A DNA stretch of 48,164 nt, taken from positions 1 to 48,164 of the forward strand of contig JAPUEF010000235.1 of assembly GCA_027492655.1 (NCBI GenBank). The letters run 5' to 3'. Positions 1 to 8,403 of this stretch are shown here, one piece after another. A model generated the notes under the pieces. The model saw only the letters and a program-made list of their open reading frames with translations. It ran no database searches and was not told the DNA's origin. Origin of the DNA: Alphaproteobacteria bacterium. Its GTDB lineage: Bacteria > Pseudomonadota > Alphaproteobacteria > Micropepsales > Micropepsaceae. Made by a program: the position numbers and the translations under genes. Position 1 is the first letter of the stretch. Each line of letters starts with the position of its first letter.

Positions 1-581
1 CCGATCACCGAGATCGCGAACGCCAGCGCGCCCGACGGCCAGATCAGATTGACGATCGAGGCGATGATCAGGCCGAACAGGCCCATCATCAGGAACGAAC
101 CCATCGAGGTGAGATCGCGCTTGGTGGAATAGCCCCACAGCGACATCGCGCCGAACATGCCCGCAGTTATCAGGAACACGCGGAAGATCGAACCCTGCGT
201 ATAGACCGCGAAGATCGACGACAGCGAAACGCCCATCACGGCCGCGAAGGCCCAGAACAGGATCTGCGCCGTGCCGGCCGACAGGCGGTTGATGCCGAAG
301 GACAACACCAGCACGAAGGCCAGCGGGGCCAGCATCAGCACCCACATCAGCGGGCCGGTGAACAGGGTTTGACCAAGAGAGGTGAGGCCGATGATGTGGC
401 CCCCGGCTTCGACGAACGAAGCGGTGTAGATTCCATAAGCTGCGGCGGCCGTAACCAGCAGGCCCAGCGCCATGTAATTATAGACCCCGAGCAGATAGCT
501 GCGCAGGCCAAGATCCATCGTCGCGTCGGCGCCCATCGGACGCGCAGGCGTCCCGTAGCCGGGCTGGCGATAGTCAGACAT
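1..581 (-). CDS. Bax inhibitor-1/YccA family membrane protein (3' end cut by window)
   Basis: Reading inward from position 581 gives an open frame that runs off the window edge, so only about 193 N-terminal residues are seen. It starts MSDYRQPGYGTP, has a short hydrophilic cytoplasmic N-terminus, then a series of hydrophobic helices (for example YMALGLLVTAAAAYGIYT, VLMLAPLAFVLVLSFG and ILFWAFAAVMGVSLSSIF). The pattern and the GxxLSSIFAVYT-like segment fit the Bax inhibitor-1 (TMBIM/YccA) family of seven-helix inner-membrane proteins, which are linked to membrane-protein quality control or calcium leak. The start is supported by a GGGAGACG stretch just upstream. The C-terminal acidic helix cannot be checked. 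Family assignment is firm; exact role is not. Confidence 0.85.
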   Translation of the reverse strand, partial: MSDYRQPGYGTPARPMGADATMDLGLRSYLLGVYNYMALGLLVTAAAAYGIYTASFVEAGGHIIGLTSLGQTLFTGPLMWVLMLAPLAFVLVLSFGINRLSAGTAQILFWAFAAVMGVSLSSIFAVYTQGSIFRVFLITAGMFGAMSLWGYSTKRDLTSMGSFLMMGLFGLIIASIVNLIWPSGALAFAISVI

Positions 582-623
582 CGTCGTCTCCCAAGTGTTG
601 CCGGCCGGAGAGCCGGTTGCGAC

Positions 624-654
624 ATAATATCGCCTTCGATGGTGGCGACTTCAA
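624..654 (-). promoter_or_regulatory. Weak candidate promoter for the BI-1-like gene
   Basis: On the minus strand TTGAAG (649-654) and TATTAT (624-629) are separated by 19 bases and lie just upstream of the membrane-protein start. The spacing is longer than ideal and the call rests on consensus matching alone. Confidence 0.25.
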
Positions 655-710
655 GGAAAACCGGACAAGGGTGGATTTTGCGCCCCCGCCCGCGTTAAGC
701 ACGAAACGCC

Positions 711-1265
711 ATGATTTCGCTGTTCACCGCGCTGGAAATTCCCGAACTTCTGCGTTCGCGTCTCGCGACGCTTCAATATGCGGGCGAGGACAACTGGAAC
801 CCCAATTGGGTGCCGGAAGAGAATTTCCACATCACGATCGCGTATATCGGCCAGGTCGAGGAGCCGCTGGCGCATGATATCGACACCGAACTGGCGCGCA
901 TCCGCATGAACGGTTTCGAGGCGCGCCTGAAGGGCGTCAACGCCTTCGGCGGCGCGAAGCCGCAGATGATGCATGCGGTGGTCGAGCCGTCGGAGGCCCT
1001 CAACCGGCTGCACGAAAAGCATGTCTCGGTGCTGCGCCGGCTGGGCGTCGAAACCGAACGGGGCCGCTACGTGCCGCATGTGACGCTGGCCCGCCCGCGC
1101 CACGCGCCGCCCGAGCGGGTGCAGCGCTGGATCGCGGAGAACAATCTGTTCGATTCCGGTTCGTTCCCGGTGGATCGCTTCGTGCTGTTCTCCAGCCACA
1201 AGGCGGGCGAGAGCCGGCACTACGAACCTGAGCGCGACTATCCGCTGGGGCCGGCGCTGATTTAG
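711..1265 (+). CDS. thpR: RNA 2',3'-cyclic phosphodiesterase (2H family, LigT-like)
   Basis: A 184-residue protein with the two HxT(x) motifs that define the 2H phosphoesterase superfamily: HITI at residues 40-43 and HVTL at residues 123-126, each followed by the expected beta-strand. This is the usual length for ThpR/LigT, a cytosolic enzyme that opens 2',3'-cyclic phosphate ends of RNA. The ATG has no strong Shine-Dalgarno sequence, but the MISLFTALEIP start matches the family's first strand. The gene is convergent with the metallopeptidase that follows and their stop regions overlap by four bases. Family assignment is confident; the natural substrate is not shown by the sequence. Confidence 0.9.
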   Translation: MISLFTALEIPELLRSRLATLQYAGEDNWNPNWVPEENFHITIAYIGQVEEPLAHDIDTELARIRMNGFEARLKGVNAFGGAKPQMMHAVVEPSEALNRLHEKHVSVLRRLGVETERGRYVPHVTLARPRHAPPERVQRWIAENNLFDSGSFPVDRFVLFSSHKAGESRHYEPERDYPLGPALI

Positions 1266-1714
1266 CCGCCGCGCTCCTCGCGCTCGGCTTCGTCCTCAAG
1301 CGCGTGCATGGTCTCGTCGCTGAGGCCGAAATGATGGCCGATCTCGTGGATCAGCACATGACGGACGACCCAGCCCAGCGTCTCCTCGTGCTCGGCCCAG
1401 TAATCGAGGATCGGGCGGCGATAGATGTGCACGGTGTTGGGCAGGCGCGGCAGGGCGAAGGTTTCGTCATGGCCGACCGCGACGCCGGTGAAGAGGCCGA
1501 GAATGTCGAACTCGCTTTCAAGGCCCATTTCGCGGACCACGTCGTCGTCGGGGAAATCCTCGACCAGGATCACCACGCCGTTACACAGCGCGCGGAAGGT
1601 TTCCGGCAGCGAGGCCAGCGCTTCGTTCGCCATGGCCTCGAATTCGGCGAGGCCGGGGGCGCTCGCCGTTCGCCAATTGAGTTCCGCCGCCGCCGCTGTC
1701 ACCGTGTCGCTCAT
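1262..1714 (-). CDS. Small zincin-like metallopeptidase (MMP1 / DUF1025-like)
   Basis: A 150-residue protein with the zinc-protease motif HEIGHHFGLSD near the C-terminus (two histidines and the catalytic glutamate visible) and the family phrase DILGLFTGVAVG in the middle. This architecture matches the small 'metallopeptidase family protein' group found in alphaproteobacteria and actinobacteria, whose substrates are unknown. I start it at MSDTVTAAAAE (1714) rather than at an in-frame codon 57 bases upstream, because the longer version would reach into the start of the divergent pterin dehydratase gene. The short acidic C-terminal tail is usual. Cytoplasmic; no signal peptide. Confidence 0.85.
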   Translation of the reverse strand: MSDTVTAAAAELNWRTASAPGLAEFEAMANEALASLPETFRALCNGVVILVEDFPDDDVVREMGLESEFDILGLFTGVAVGHDETFALPRLPNTVHIYRRPILDYWAEHEETLGWVVRHVLIHEIGHHFGLSDETMHALEDEAEREERGG

Positions 1715-1739
1715 GTTCGCCAAGATGGGATGAAAAACG

Positions 1740-2048
1740 ATGCCCGCCAAGTTGACCGCCGCCAAACGCAAAACCGCGCTGAAGAAGCTGAAGGGCTGGA
1801 AGCTCCAGGACGGCCGCGACGCGATCGAGAAGACCTATGTTTTCGACAATTTCATCGAGGCGTTCGGGTTCATGTCGTCCGCCGCGCTGGTGGCGCAGCA
1901 GATGGATCATCATCCCGAATGGTTCAACGTCTATAACCGCGTGATGGTGGTGCTCTCCACCCATGACGCCAACGGGCTGACGCAGCTCGATCTCGACCTC
2001 GCGGAGGCGATGGAGACGCTGGCCAAGGGCCGCGCGCGCAAAGGCTGA
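1740..2048 (+). CDS. phhB: 4a-hydroxytetrahydrobiopterin dehydratase (pterin-4a-carbinolamine dehydratase)
   Basis: A 102-residue protein carrying the family's core motif [20 protein letters not shown] with the catalytic histidine pair and the downstream [10 protein letters not shown] helix. It dehydrates 4a-hydroxytetrahydrobiopterin, regenerating the pterin used by phenylalanine hydroxylase; in bacteria it may also serve other pterin chemistry. No phhA is present in this window, so the partner must lie elsewhere or the protein has another role. The length is typical. It is divergent from the metallopeptidase (25 bases between starts) and is followed five bases later by the YjbR-like gene, suggesting a two-gene unit. 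Confidence 0.93.
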   Translation: MPAKLTAAKRKTALKKLKGWKLQDGRDAIEKTYVFDNFIEAFGFMSSAALVAQQMDHHPEWFNVYNRVMVVLSTHDANGLTQLDLDLAEAMETLAKGRARKG

Positions 2049-2053
2049 CGGCG

Positions 2054-2410
2054 TTGAGCGGCCATCAGGCGATCCGCGCGCATCTCGCCGCGCTGACGGG
2101 CGCGACGCTGTCGGTGCAGTGGGGCGACGACCATGTGTGGAAGGTCGGCGGCAAGATGTTCGCCCTGCTGCGCGCGCCCGACACCAAGGCGCAGACCATC
2201 GCCTTCAAGGCGTCCGACGACAGTTTCGCGATCCTGACGCAGCAGGACGGTATCATCCCAGCGCCCTATCTGCAGCGCGCCAAATGGGTGCAGCTGGATC
2301 GCCTGACGCGGATGAAGCCGGCGGAGCTGAAAGCCTATCTCACCCGCGCCCACGCCATCGTCGCCGCCGGGCTCACGAAGAAGGCGCGGGCGGAGCTGGG
2401 AATCGGATAG
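2054..2410 (+). CDS. MmcQ/YjbR family protein
   Basis: A 118-residue protein with the YjbR (CyaY-like fold) signature: VWKVGGKMFALLRAP, then IAFKASDDSFAIL, then the AKWVQLDRL strand and a C-terminal helix of the AYLTRAHAIVAAGLTKK type. It starts with TTG at 2054, six bases after the phhB stop, and is probably co-transcribed with phhB. The family is predicted to bind DNA because of its double-wing fold, but no function is established. Family call is confident; role unknown. Confidence 0.85.
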   Translation: MSGHQAIRAHLAALTGATLSVQWGDDHVWKVGGKMFALLRAPDTKAQTIAFKASDDSFAILTQQDGIIPAPYLQRAKWVQLDRLTRMKPAELKAYLTRAHAIVAAGLTKKARAELGIG

Positions 2411-2415
2411 CCGGC

Positions 2416-2817
2416 TCAGCCCACCGGTGCGCCGACGCCCCACATATGGCCGAAGGGGTCGCGCAACATGCCGAAGCGGTCGCCCCAGAACATGTCTTCG
2501 GCCGGCATGGTGATCGTGCCACCGGCCTGCACAGCCCTGGCCAGCGCGGCATCGACATCCGCCGCCTTTTCCAGTCCGACGATCATGTTGAAGGTAGTGC
2601 CGCCGAGCGTCGCGGGGCTCTTCATGGCGCCATATTCAGGGAATTCGTCGGCGATCATCAGGGTCTGACCGAACAGCGTGAGCTCGGCGTGGAGCAGTTT
2701 CCTGCCGTCCTCGGCGGGCATGCGGCGCACTTCCTGCGCGCCGAACGCCGCCTTGTAGAAGTCGATCGCCGCCGCTGCGCCGTCGATGGTGAGATAAGCC
2801 CCGAGCGTGATCGCCAT
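2416..2817 (-). CDS. VOC family (PhnB/glyoxalase-like) protein
   Basis: A 133-residue protein of the vicinal-oxygen-chelate fold, PhnB-like subgroup: AYLTIDGAAAAIDFYKAAFG at the start, LTLFGQTLMIADE in the middle and the terminal DRFGMLRDPFGHMWGV motif with its metal-binding-type histidine. The start at 2817 is decided by an AAAGGAG sequence seven bases upstream; an in-frame ATG 45 bases earlier has no such site. Such proteins act as small metal enzymes or antibiotic-binding proteins, but the substrate cannot be read from sequence. It is convergent with the YjbR-like gene. Confidence 0.88.
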   Translation of the reverse strand: MAITLGAYLTIDGAAAAIDFYKAAFGAQEVRRMPAEDGRKLLHAELTLFGQTLMIADEFPEYGAMKSPATLGGTTFNMIVGLEKAADVDAALARAVQAGGTITMPAEDMFWGDRFGMLRDPFGHMWGVGAPVG

Positions 2818-2998
2818 GTGTTCTCCTTTGGCCCGTTGGCCTAGCGTCAGTGTTGAGAACAAATATGGAACAATAACCCACCCGCGTCGAGCGCTATCTT
2901 GGCATGGAGGCCCGGAATGCCGTCGAAATTTCCGTGAACGAGCGCGTCAACGTCAGCCTGCGGCGACCATCGGCATCTTCGCGACACACGCCGCGGCC

Positions 2999-3586
2999 TC
3001 AGCCCGCCCAGCGATAGTGGCCGGTCCGGGGAAAGGCGCCGAGCCGATCCTCTTCGCGCGCGCCCGCGCCGATATTGTGGACGATCAGCGGCAGGTCCGA
3101 TCCGCCGATCCGGTCCGAGATCACCGCGATATGCGGCAGATTGGGCGGCACCGTCATGGTGACGATGTCGCCGGGCAGAAGATCGCCGTCGCCGGGCTGT
3201 TCCAGGCCGCGCCGCTCGAAATAGCGCCGCAGATTGGGGACGCGGCGGTGGTCGATATTGCGGTCGGTCGATTTCAGGCCCCAGAGCTTGGGGTAACGGC
3301 TGAAATGCGCGCGCATGTCCTCGTGCACCAGCTGCTGCAGATCGGCGGCCAGCGCGTCGCGCAGGGCGCGGATCACCACGTCGCAGCACACCCCTCGCTC
3401 GCGCGGGACGTCGCCCATCGGATAGCCGATACTGGCATAGGCCGGGTCGTAAAGCGTCGTGACGCCGATCTGCGCCCGCGCGGCGTTCAGCAGCGCCACG
3501 CCGATATCGGCCGTCGGTTCGGCCTTCGGCCGCGCCGCGAAAGGCATGGCGGCAGCGGCGAGAAGCAAGGTGCGGCGCGTGAGCAA
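2999..3586 (-). CDS. Exported DUF1287 protein (TTG start)
   Basis: A 195-residue protein with an N-terminal export signal (two arginines then LLLAAAAMPFAA) followed by the DUF1287 domain: LLNAARAQIGVTTLYDPAY, then GVCCDVVIRALRDA, then PGDIVTM and a HIAVIS motif. The cysteine/histidine layout resembles an NlpC/P60-like cell-wall amidase fold, so a murein-related role in the periplasm is an inference. The TTG at 3586 is preceded six bases upstream by a perfect AGGAGG, which is why I reject a start 204 bases further out: that would add a lysine/proline/threonine-rich extension lying antisense to another reading frame. Length fits the family. Confidence 0.85.
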   Translation of the reverse strand: MLTRRTLLLAAAAMPFAARPKAEPTADIGVALLNAARAQIGVTTLYDPAYASIGYPMGDVPRERGVCCDVVIRALRDALAADLQQLVHEDMRAHFSRYPKLWGLKSTDRNIDHRRVPNLRRYFERRGLEQPGDGDLLPGDIVTMTVPPNLPHIAVISDRIGGSDLPLIVHNIGAGAREEDRLGAFPRTGHYRWAG

Positions 3587-3592
3587 ATCCGG

Positions 3593-3598
3593 CCTCCT
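3593..3598 (-). promoter_or_regulatory. Perfect Shine-Dalgarno that fixes the TTG start
   Basis: AGGAGG on the minus strand, six bases before the TTG codon of the DUF1287 gene. No ATG or GTG sits at a suitable distance, so this site decides the start. Confidence 0.75.
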
Positions 3599-3647
3599 GA
3601 TGAGACCGTGAAGCTCACGCGCGAATGCGGCGGCGGATTGGCCGAAT

Positions 3648-3851
3648 TCAGGCCTCTTCGGCGTCCGCTTCGTCTTCGTCCGCGCCTTCGGCGTCGGCGG
3701 CTTCGGCGTCGTCCGTTTCGTCGCTCTCGGCTTCGTCGTGTTCTTCGCTGCTTTCCTCGCCGTCATGCGCGGCGTCGGTTTCTTCGGCATCGACGGCGAC
3801 GATCTCGTCCAGTTCGACGTCTTCGCTCACAGGCATTTCGTGTTCGGTCAT
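3648..3851 (-). CDS. Possible very acidic 67-residue protein
   Basis: From the ATG at 3851 the minus strand encodes 67 residues, MTEHEMPVSEDVELDE followed by long runs of Glu, Asp and Ala, with no hydrophobic segment and almost no basic residues. GGAG lies about eleven bases upstream. It precedes the DUF1287 gene on the same strand by 61 bases. I recognise no family. Such composition can arise by chance on the antisense of alanine/serine/arginine-rich frames in G+C-rich DNA, so I keep confidence low. If real it would be a disordered polyanionic cytoplasmic protein. Confidence 0.4.
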   Translation of the reverse strand: MTEHEMPVSEDVELDEIVAVDAEETDAAHDGEESSEEHDEAESDETDDAEAADAEGADEDEADAEEA

Positions 3852-4197
3852 GGCTTCAGCTCCGTGCCGGGGTTGGCGCGTAAAGCTGATGCCCGGCTCG
3901 CGACGGCGGTTCGTCAGCGGCGCGACGGAAACGCGAAGTGTCGGTGACGGCTCAGCGGCCGAGGGCGGCGCGGACGGTCTCGGCGGCCTCGTCCAGCGCC
4001 GCGCGCCGGGTGCGCAGGCGGCCCGCACGGCCGGGATAGCCGCGTCCGCGCCAGAACATGAAGCCCCAGCCGATCGGGCCGGGGTCAAGGACGGCTTAAA
4101 GGCCGCGAAATAAACTTGCGCAAAACCGCCTCTTCCCGACAGGGCGGCCAAGGTTTATGTGACGCCTCCCGATATTTACCTGCCATCCGAGAGCCCC
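3852..4197. other. 346-base gap upstream of leuC
   Basis: Apart from the 35-residue frame on the minus strand, this gap holds the leuC leader. An 8-base palindrome TTGCGCAA (4116-4123) lies about 75 bases upstream of leuC and could be a regulator site. I see no leucine-rich leader peptide or attenuator pair, and no promoter I can defend. Confidence 0.5.
3952..4059 (-). CDS. Possible 35-residue microprotein
   Basis: A short frame, MFWRGRGYPGRAGRLR then an amphipathic helix ending TVRAALGR. The same frame continues upstream as GPIGWGF without an obvious start codon before an in-frame stop, so either the ATG at 4059 is used or this is the remnant of something longer. It reads like real protein but has no clear ribosome-binding site, and I recognise no family. 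Confidence 0.25.
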   Translation of the reverse strand: MFWRGRGYPGRAGRLRTRRAALDEAAETVRAALGR

Positions 4198-5619
4198 ATG
4201 ACCCGCGCCCGCACCCTCTACGACAAGATCTGGGACGAACACCTCGTCTCGGCCGCGCCGGGAGAGCTGCCGGTCATCTATATCGACCGCCATCTGGTGC
4301 ACGAGGTGACGAGCCCCCAGGCCTTCGAGGGGTTGCGCATGAGCGGCCGCAAGGTGCGCCATCCCGAAAAGGTGCTGGCGGTGCCGGACCATAACGTGCC
4401 GACCGACAAGGCGAACCGGGCCGGCGGCATCGAGGGCATTTCCGACCCCGAATCCAAGCTGCAGGTGCAGACCCTTGCCGCCAACGCGGCCGAGTTCGGC
4501 ATCGAGCATCTGGCGATGGACGACATCCGCCAGGGCATCGTCCATATCGTCGGGCCGGAACAGGGCTTCACCCAGCCCGGCATGACCATCGTGTGCGGCG
4601 ACAGCCACACCTCCACGCACGGGGCGTTCGGCGCGCTGGCCTTCGGCATCGGCACCTCCGAGGTCGAGCACGTGCTGGCGACCCAGACGCTGCGCCAGCC
4701 GCAGTCGAAGAACATGCGCGTGACGGTGGACGGCGATCTCGGCCCCGGCGTCGGTGCGAAGGACATCGCGCTCGCCATCATCGGCAGGATCGGCACGGCG
4801 GGCGGTACCGGCTTCGTCATCGAATATGCCGGCTCCGCCATTCGCGGCCTGTCGATGGAAGGCCGCATGACGCTCTGCAACATGTCGATCGAGGGCGGTG
4901 CGCGCGCCGGCCTCATCGCGCCGGACGAAAAGACGTTCGATTACATCAAGGGCCGCCCCAAGGCGCCCAAGGGCGGCGCTTGGGACATGGCCGTCGCCTA
5001 TTGGAAGACGCTGTTCTCGGATGACGACGCGACGTTCGATGTCGAGCTGAGGCTCGATGCAGCCGAAATTCCGCCGCTCGTCACCTGGGGCACCAGCCCG
5101 GAAGACGTCGCGCCGGTGACGGGCGTGGTGCCGGACCCGGCGAACGAAACCGATCCGGGCCGCCGCGCGGCCAAGGAGCGGGCGCTGGACTATATGGGCC
5201 TGAAAGCCGGGCAGAAGCTCAGCGACGTGAAGGTCGACCGCGTCTTCATCGGCTCGTGCACCAATGGCCGCATCGAGGATCTGCGCGCCGTCGCCGGCAT
5301 CGCGAAGGGCCGCAAGGTCGCCGGCCATGTCCACGCGATGATCGTGCCGGGCTCGGGTCTGGTGAAGGAACAGGCTGAGCGCGAGGGCCTCGACAAGGTG
5401 TTCATCGAAGCGGGTTTCGACTGGCGCGAGCCGGGCTGTTCGATGTGCCTGGCCATGAACGCCGACAAGCTGACCGATGGCGAGCGCTGCGCCTCCACCT
5501 CGAACCGCAATTTCGAGGGCCGTCAGGGCCGGGGCGGCCGCACGCATCTGGTGTCGCCCGTCATGGCGGCTGCGGCGGCGATCAAGGGCACGCTCACCGA
5601 CGTGCGCGAACTCGCCTGA
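4198..5619 (+). CDS. leuC: 3-isopropylmalate dehydratase large subunit
   Basis: A 473-residue aconitase-superfamily protein that, with LeuD, isomerises 2-isopropylmalate to 3-isopropylmalate in leucine biosynthesis. The three [4Fe-4S] ligands are visible: Cys354 in GSCTNGR and Cys414/Cys417 in GCSMC. Other family hallmarks are [19 protein letters not shown] and the C-terminal [12 protein letters not shown] use the ATG at 4198 ([17 protein letters not shown]), with GAGAG eight bases upstream, because LeuC proteins normally begin just before the TLYDKIWD motif; a GTG at 4159 would add 13 unrelated residues. leuD follows 760 bases later, with an opposite-strand gene in between. Confidence 0.97.
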   Translation: MTRARTLYDKIWDEHLVSAAPGELPVIYIDRHLVHEVTSPQAFEGLRMSGRKVRHPEKVLAVPDHNVPTDKANRAGGIEGISDPESKLQVQTLAANAAEFGIEHLAMDDIRQGIVHIVGPEQGFTQPGMTIVCGDSHTSTHGAFGALAFGIGTSEVEHVLATQTLRQPQSKNMRVTVDGDLGPGVGAKDIALAIIGRIGTAGGTGFVIEYAGSAIRGLSMEGRMTLCNMSIEGGARAGLIAPDEKTFDYIKGRPKAPKGGAWDMAVAYWKTLFSDDDATFDVELRLDAAEIPPLVTWGTSPEDVAPVTGVVPDPANETDPGRRAAKERALDYMGLKAGQKLSDVKVDRVFIGSCTNGRIEDLRAVAGIAKGRKVAGHVHAMIVPGSGLVKEQAEREGLDKVFIEAGFDWREPGCSMCLAMNADKLTDGERCASTSNRNFEGRQGRGGRTHLVSPVMAAAAAIKGTLTDVRELA

Positions 5620-5627
5620 CGCTTTTG

Positions 5628-5648
5628 GGGGAGGCGGTGAGCCTCCCC
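5628..5648 (+). terminator. Hairpin after leuC
   Basis: A perfect 8-base-pair stem (GGGGAGGC / GCCTCCCC) with a 5-base loop begins nine bases after the leuC stop. There is no T-run on its 3' side, so it is a weak intrinsic terminator or an mRNA-stabilising hairpin. Confidence 0.4.
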
Positions 5649-5749
5649 TGTCCGGATACTATACGCCGACGCTGCGCCCCGACGCGCATAACCTGTTCCG
5701 GAAACAGCCGGTGCGGCGGCGACGATCGCCTTCCTCGCTTCCTTCTCCG

Positions 5750-6247
5750 TCAGAAATTCGCGGCGACCGCCTTGCCGATAGCGATCATGGCGTCGTGGCT
5801 GGTGCGCGAGGTCGAGATCGTCACGATCCTCTCGCCTTTCAGGATCATCAGCACGGCGCTCTGCATATCGCCTTCGCCTTCCAGCAGCAGCGTCGCCTTC
5901 TCGCCGATCCCTTCCAGTTCCTCCGGCTCCACTTTCATGCCGGCATTGAACGAGCGCAGATACATATCGAAGGTCTTTTCCGGGCCGCCCATCATGGCGA
6001 TCGTCTCGCCTTCCATCAGCGTCACGATCAGATTGGCGAAATCGTCGCTGGCCCACGAGCAGTTCGACATGCCCGACTGCGCCGGGCCGCCATCCGACAC
6101 ATGCTTCGCCTCGCGGCCCCATGCCGTCGCGACTTCGGGCGTCAGCAGGGCGCAGGCCGGCGATTGCGGACCTGCGGGCGCGGACTCGGCCTGTGGGGTC
6201 AGGCTCAGTGCGGCGCTCAACATCAGGCTTGCGAATATCCGGCGCAT
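5750..6247 (-). CDS. Secreted protein of unknown function, DUF3558-like pattern
   Basis: A 165-residue protein with a clear signal peptide (MRRIFASLMLSAALSL) and then a mature domain with one cysteine in the first helix (SPACALLTPEVATAWG) and a second in the first strand (SNCSWASDD). This 'C-x-LLT-EV ... C-x-W' layout resembles DUF3558-type substrate-binding folds, but the match is by eye only. The start at 6247 has GGAG about ten bases upstream. It sits on the opposite strand between leuC and leuD, so it is not part of the leucine transcript. No partner genes suggest a function. Confidence 0.75.
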   Translation of the reverse strand: MRRIFASLMLSAALSLTPQAESAPAGPQSPACALLTPEVATAWGREAKHVSDGGPAQSGMSNCSWASDDFANLIVTLMEGETIAMMGGPEKTFDMYLRSFNAGMKVEPEELEGIGEKATLLLEGEGDMQSAVLMILKGERIVTISTSRTSHDAMIAIGKAVAANF

Positions 6248-6336
6248 GGCAAGCGTCTCCTCGTTTCCTGCTGTCCCTTCAGTATGGGGGTGAGGGGACG
6301 TCAGGTCATGCCTCTGTCCCTGCGGCAAATTGGCGA

Positions 6337-6381
6337 AAAGCCGCTCGCAAAGGGCGGCTTTCCGGTGCTAAAGCAACACCG
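6337..6381 (+). promoter_or_regulatory. Two tandem hairpins directly upstream of leuD
   Basis: An 8-base-pair hairpin (AAAGCCGC 6337-6344 / GCGGCTTT 6354-6361) is followed at once by a 5-base-pair one (CGGTG 6363-6367 / CACCG 6377-6381), which ends two bases before the leuD ATG. No Shine-Dalgarno sequence is visible between them and the start. They could control leuD translation or processing; no regulator is implied. Confidence 0.4.
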
Positions 6382-6383
6382 TC

Positions 6384-6989
6384 ATGGAACCGTTCAATAC
6401 GCTCACCGCCGTCGCGGCCCCGCTGCCTCTGGTCAATGTCGATACCGACATGATCATCCCGAAGCAGTTCCTGAAAACCATCCAGCGCTCCGGTCTTGGG
6501 AATGCGCTGTTCGACGAAATGCGGCGCACGCCCGAAGGGACGGAAATTCCCGACTTCGTGCTAAACAAGCCGGCCTACAAGGACGCGAAGATCCTCGTCT
6601 CGGGCGCGAATTTCGGCTGCGGCTCGTCGCGTGAGCACGCGCCCTGGGCGCTGCTGGATTACGGCTTCCGGTGCATCATCGCGCCCAGCTTCGCCGACAT
6701 TTTCTACGGCAATTGCTTCAAGAACGGCATCCTGCCGATCGCCCTGCCGCAGGAAGAGATCGACAAGCTGATGGACGACGCCGAACGCGGCGCCAACGCG
6801 ATCGTCTCGGTGGATCTTGAGAAGCAGGAAATCCGCGGCCCCGACGGCGGCGTGATCCGTTTCGAGATCGACCCGTTCCGCAAGCAGATCCTGCTGAACG
6901 GCTGGGACGATATCGGCCTGACGCTGCGCGACGAAGGCTCGATCGACGCCTACGAGGAAAAGGCGAAGCTCGCCAAGCCCTGGCTCTGA
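6384..6989 (+). CDS. leuD: 3-isopropylmalate dehydratase small subunit
   Basis: A 201-residue Leu[17 protein letters not shown] at the N-terminus, the flexible-loop motif [17 protein letters not shown] that shapes the active site with LeuC, and [15 protein letters not shown]. Length and order of motifs are standard for the bacterial swivel-domain subunit. The ATG lies right after a pair of hairpins and lacks an obvious ribosome-binding site. leuB follows 96 bases downstream, with a degenerate inverted repeat between them. Confidence 0.97.
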   Translation: MEPFNTLTAVAAPLPLVNVDTDMIIPKQFLKTIQRSGLGNALFDEMRRTPEGTEIPDFVLNKPAYKDAKILVSGANFGCGSSREHAPWALLDYGFRCIIAPSFADIFYGNCFKNGILPIALPQEEIDKLMDDAERGANAIVSVDLEKQEIRGPDGGVIRFEIDPFRKQILLNGWDDIGLTLRDEGSIDAYEEKAKLAKPWL

Positions 6990-6997
6990 TCCGTTCC

Positions 6998-7060
6998 TGT
7001 CATCCAGGGCGCAAGCGGTTCTTAGGCCCAGGCTCTGCGCTTCGCTCCGGCCGGATGACA
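6998..7060. repeat. Imperfect inverted repeat of interspersed (REP-like) type
   Basis: TGTCATCC (6998-7005) pairs with GGATGACA (7053-7060), and the inner sequence is G+C-rich and partly self-complementary. TGTCATCC-bounded imperfect hairpins are common intergenic repeats in alphaproteobacterial genomes. Only one copy is visible here, so repeat status is inferred. Confidence 0.45.
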
Positions 7061-7085
7061 ATTCCTGCTCGATGAAAGACACCCC

Positions 7086-8198
<1,113 letters not shown>

Positions 8199-8203
8199 GC
8201 CCG

Positions 8204-8239
8204 GCCTTGAATTTCGCCATTCAAGGCTTATTTTCCTTT
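8204..8239 (+). terminator. Intrinsic terminator after leuB
   Basis: A perfect 9-base-pair stem (GCCTTGAAT / ATTCAAGGC) with a 6-base loop is followed by TTATTTTCCTTT. It begins five bases after the leuB stop, so the leucine transcript should end here. Confidence 0.8.
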
Positions 8240-8240
8240 G

Positions 8241-8272
8241 AAAGGCAGCTGCGCCCGGCGTGGCTGCCTTTT
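8241..8272 (+). terminator. Second, tandem terminator after leuB
   Basis: A 9-base-pair stem (AAAGGCAGC 8241-8249 / GCTGCCTTT 8263-8271) ends in TTTT. It lies directly after the first terminator and further isolates leuB from the Asd-like gene. Confidence 0.7.
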
Positions 8273-8403
8273 GCGTTCGGGGCGGCCGGCCGCCGGACAT
8301 CCCGAACATTGCAAAACGCGCCTTGGGATAAGATGCGGGCGGACATACTGGATATCGGGCAGGTATCGCGCGCCGCCAGCGCCGCCTCCCATCAGGAGCA
8401 CCC

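Noticed and set aside
2847-2998. Protein-like minus-strand reading (VDALVHGNFDGIPGLHAKIA) between the VOC and DUF1287 genes
   Set aside because: It could be a gene remnant, but it is continuous only with a frame antisense or shifted to the DUF1287 gene, has no start codon of its own, and the opposite strand reads equally well. I could not name a family.
4060-4197. A leucine attenuator or riboswitch before leuC
   Set aside because: No run of leucine codons in a leader frame and no terminator/antiterminator pair could be drawn; only an 8-base palindrome was found.
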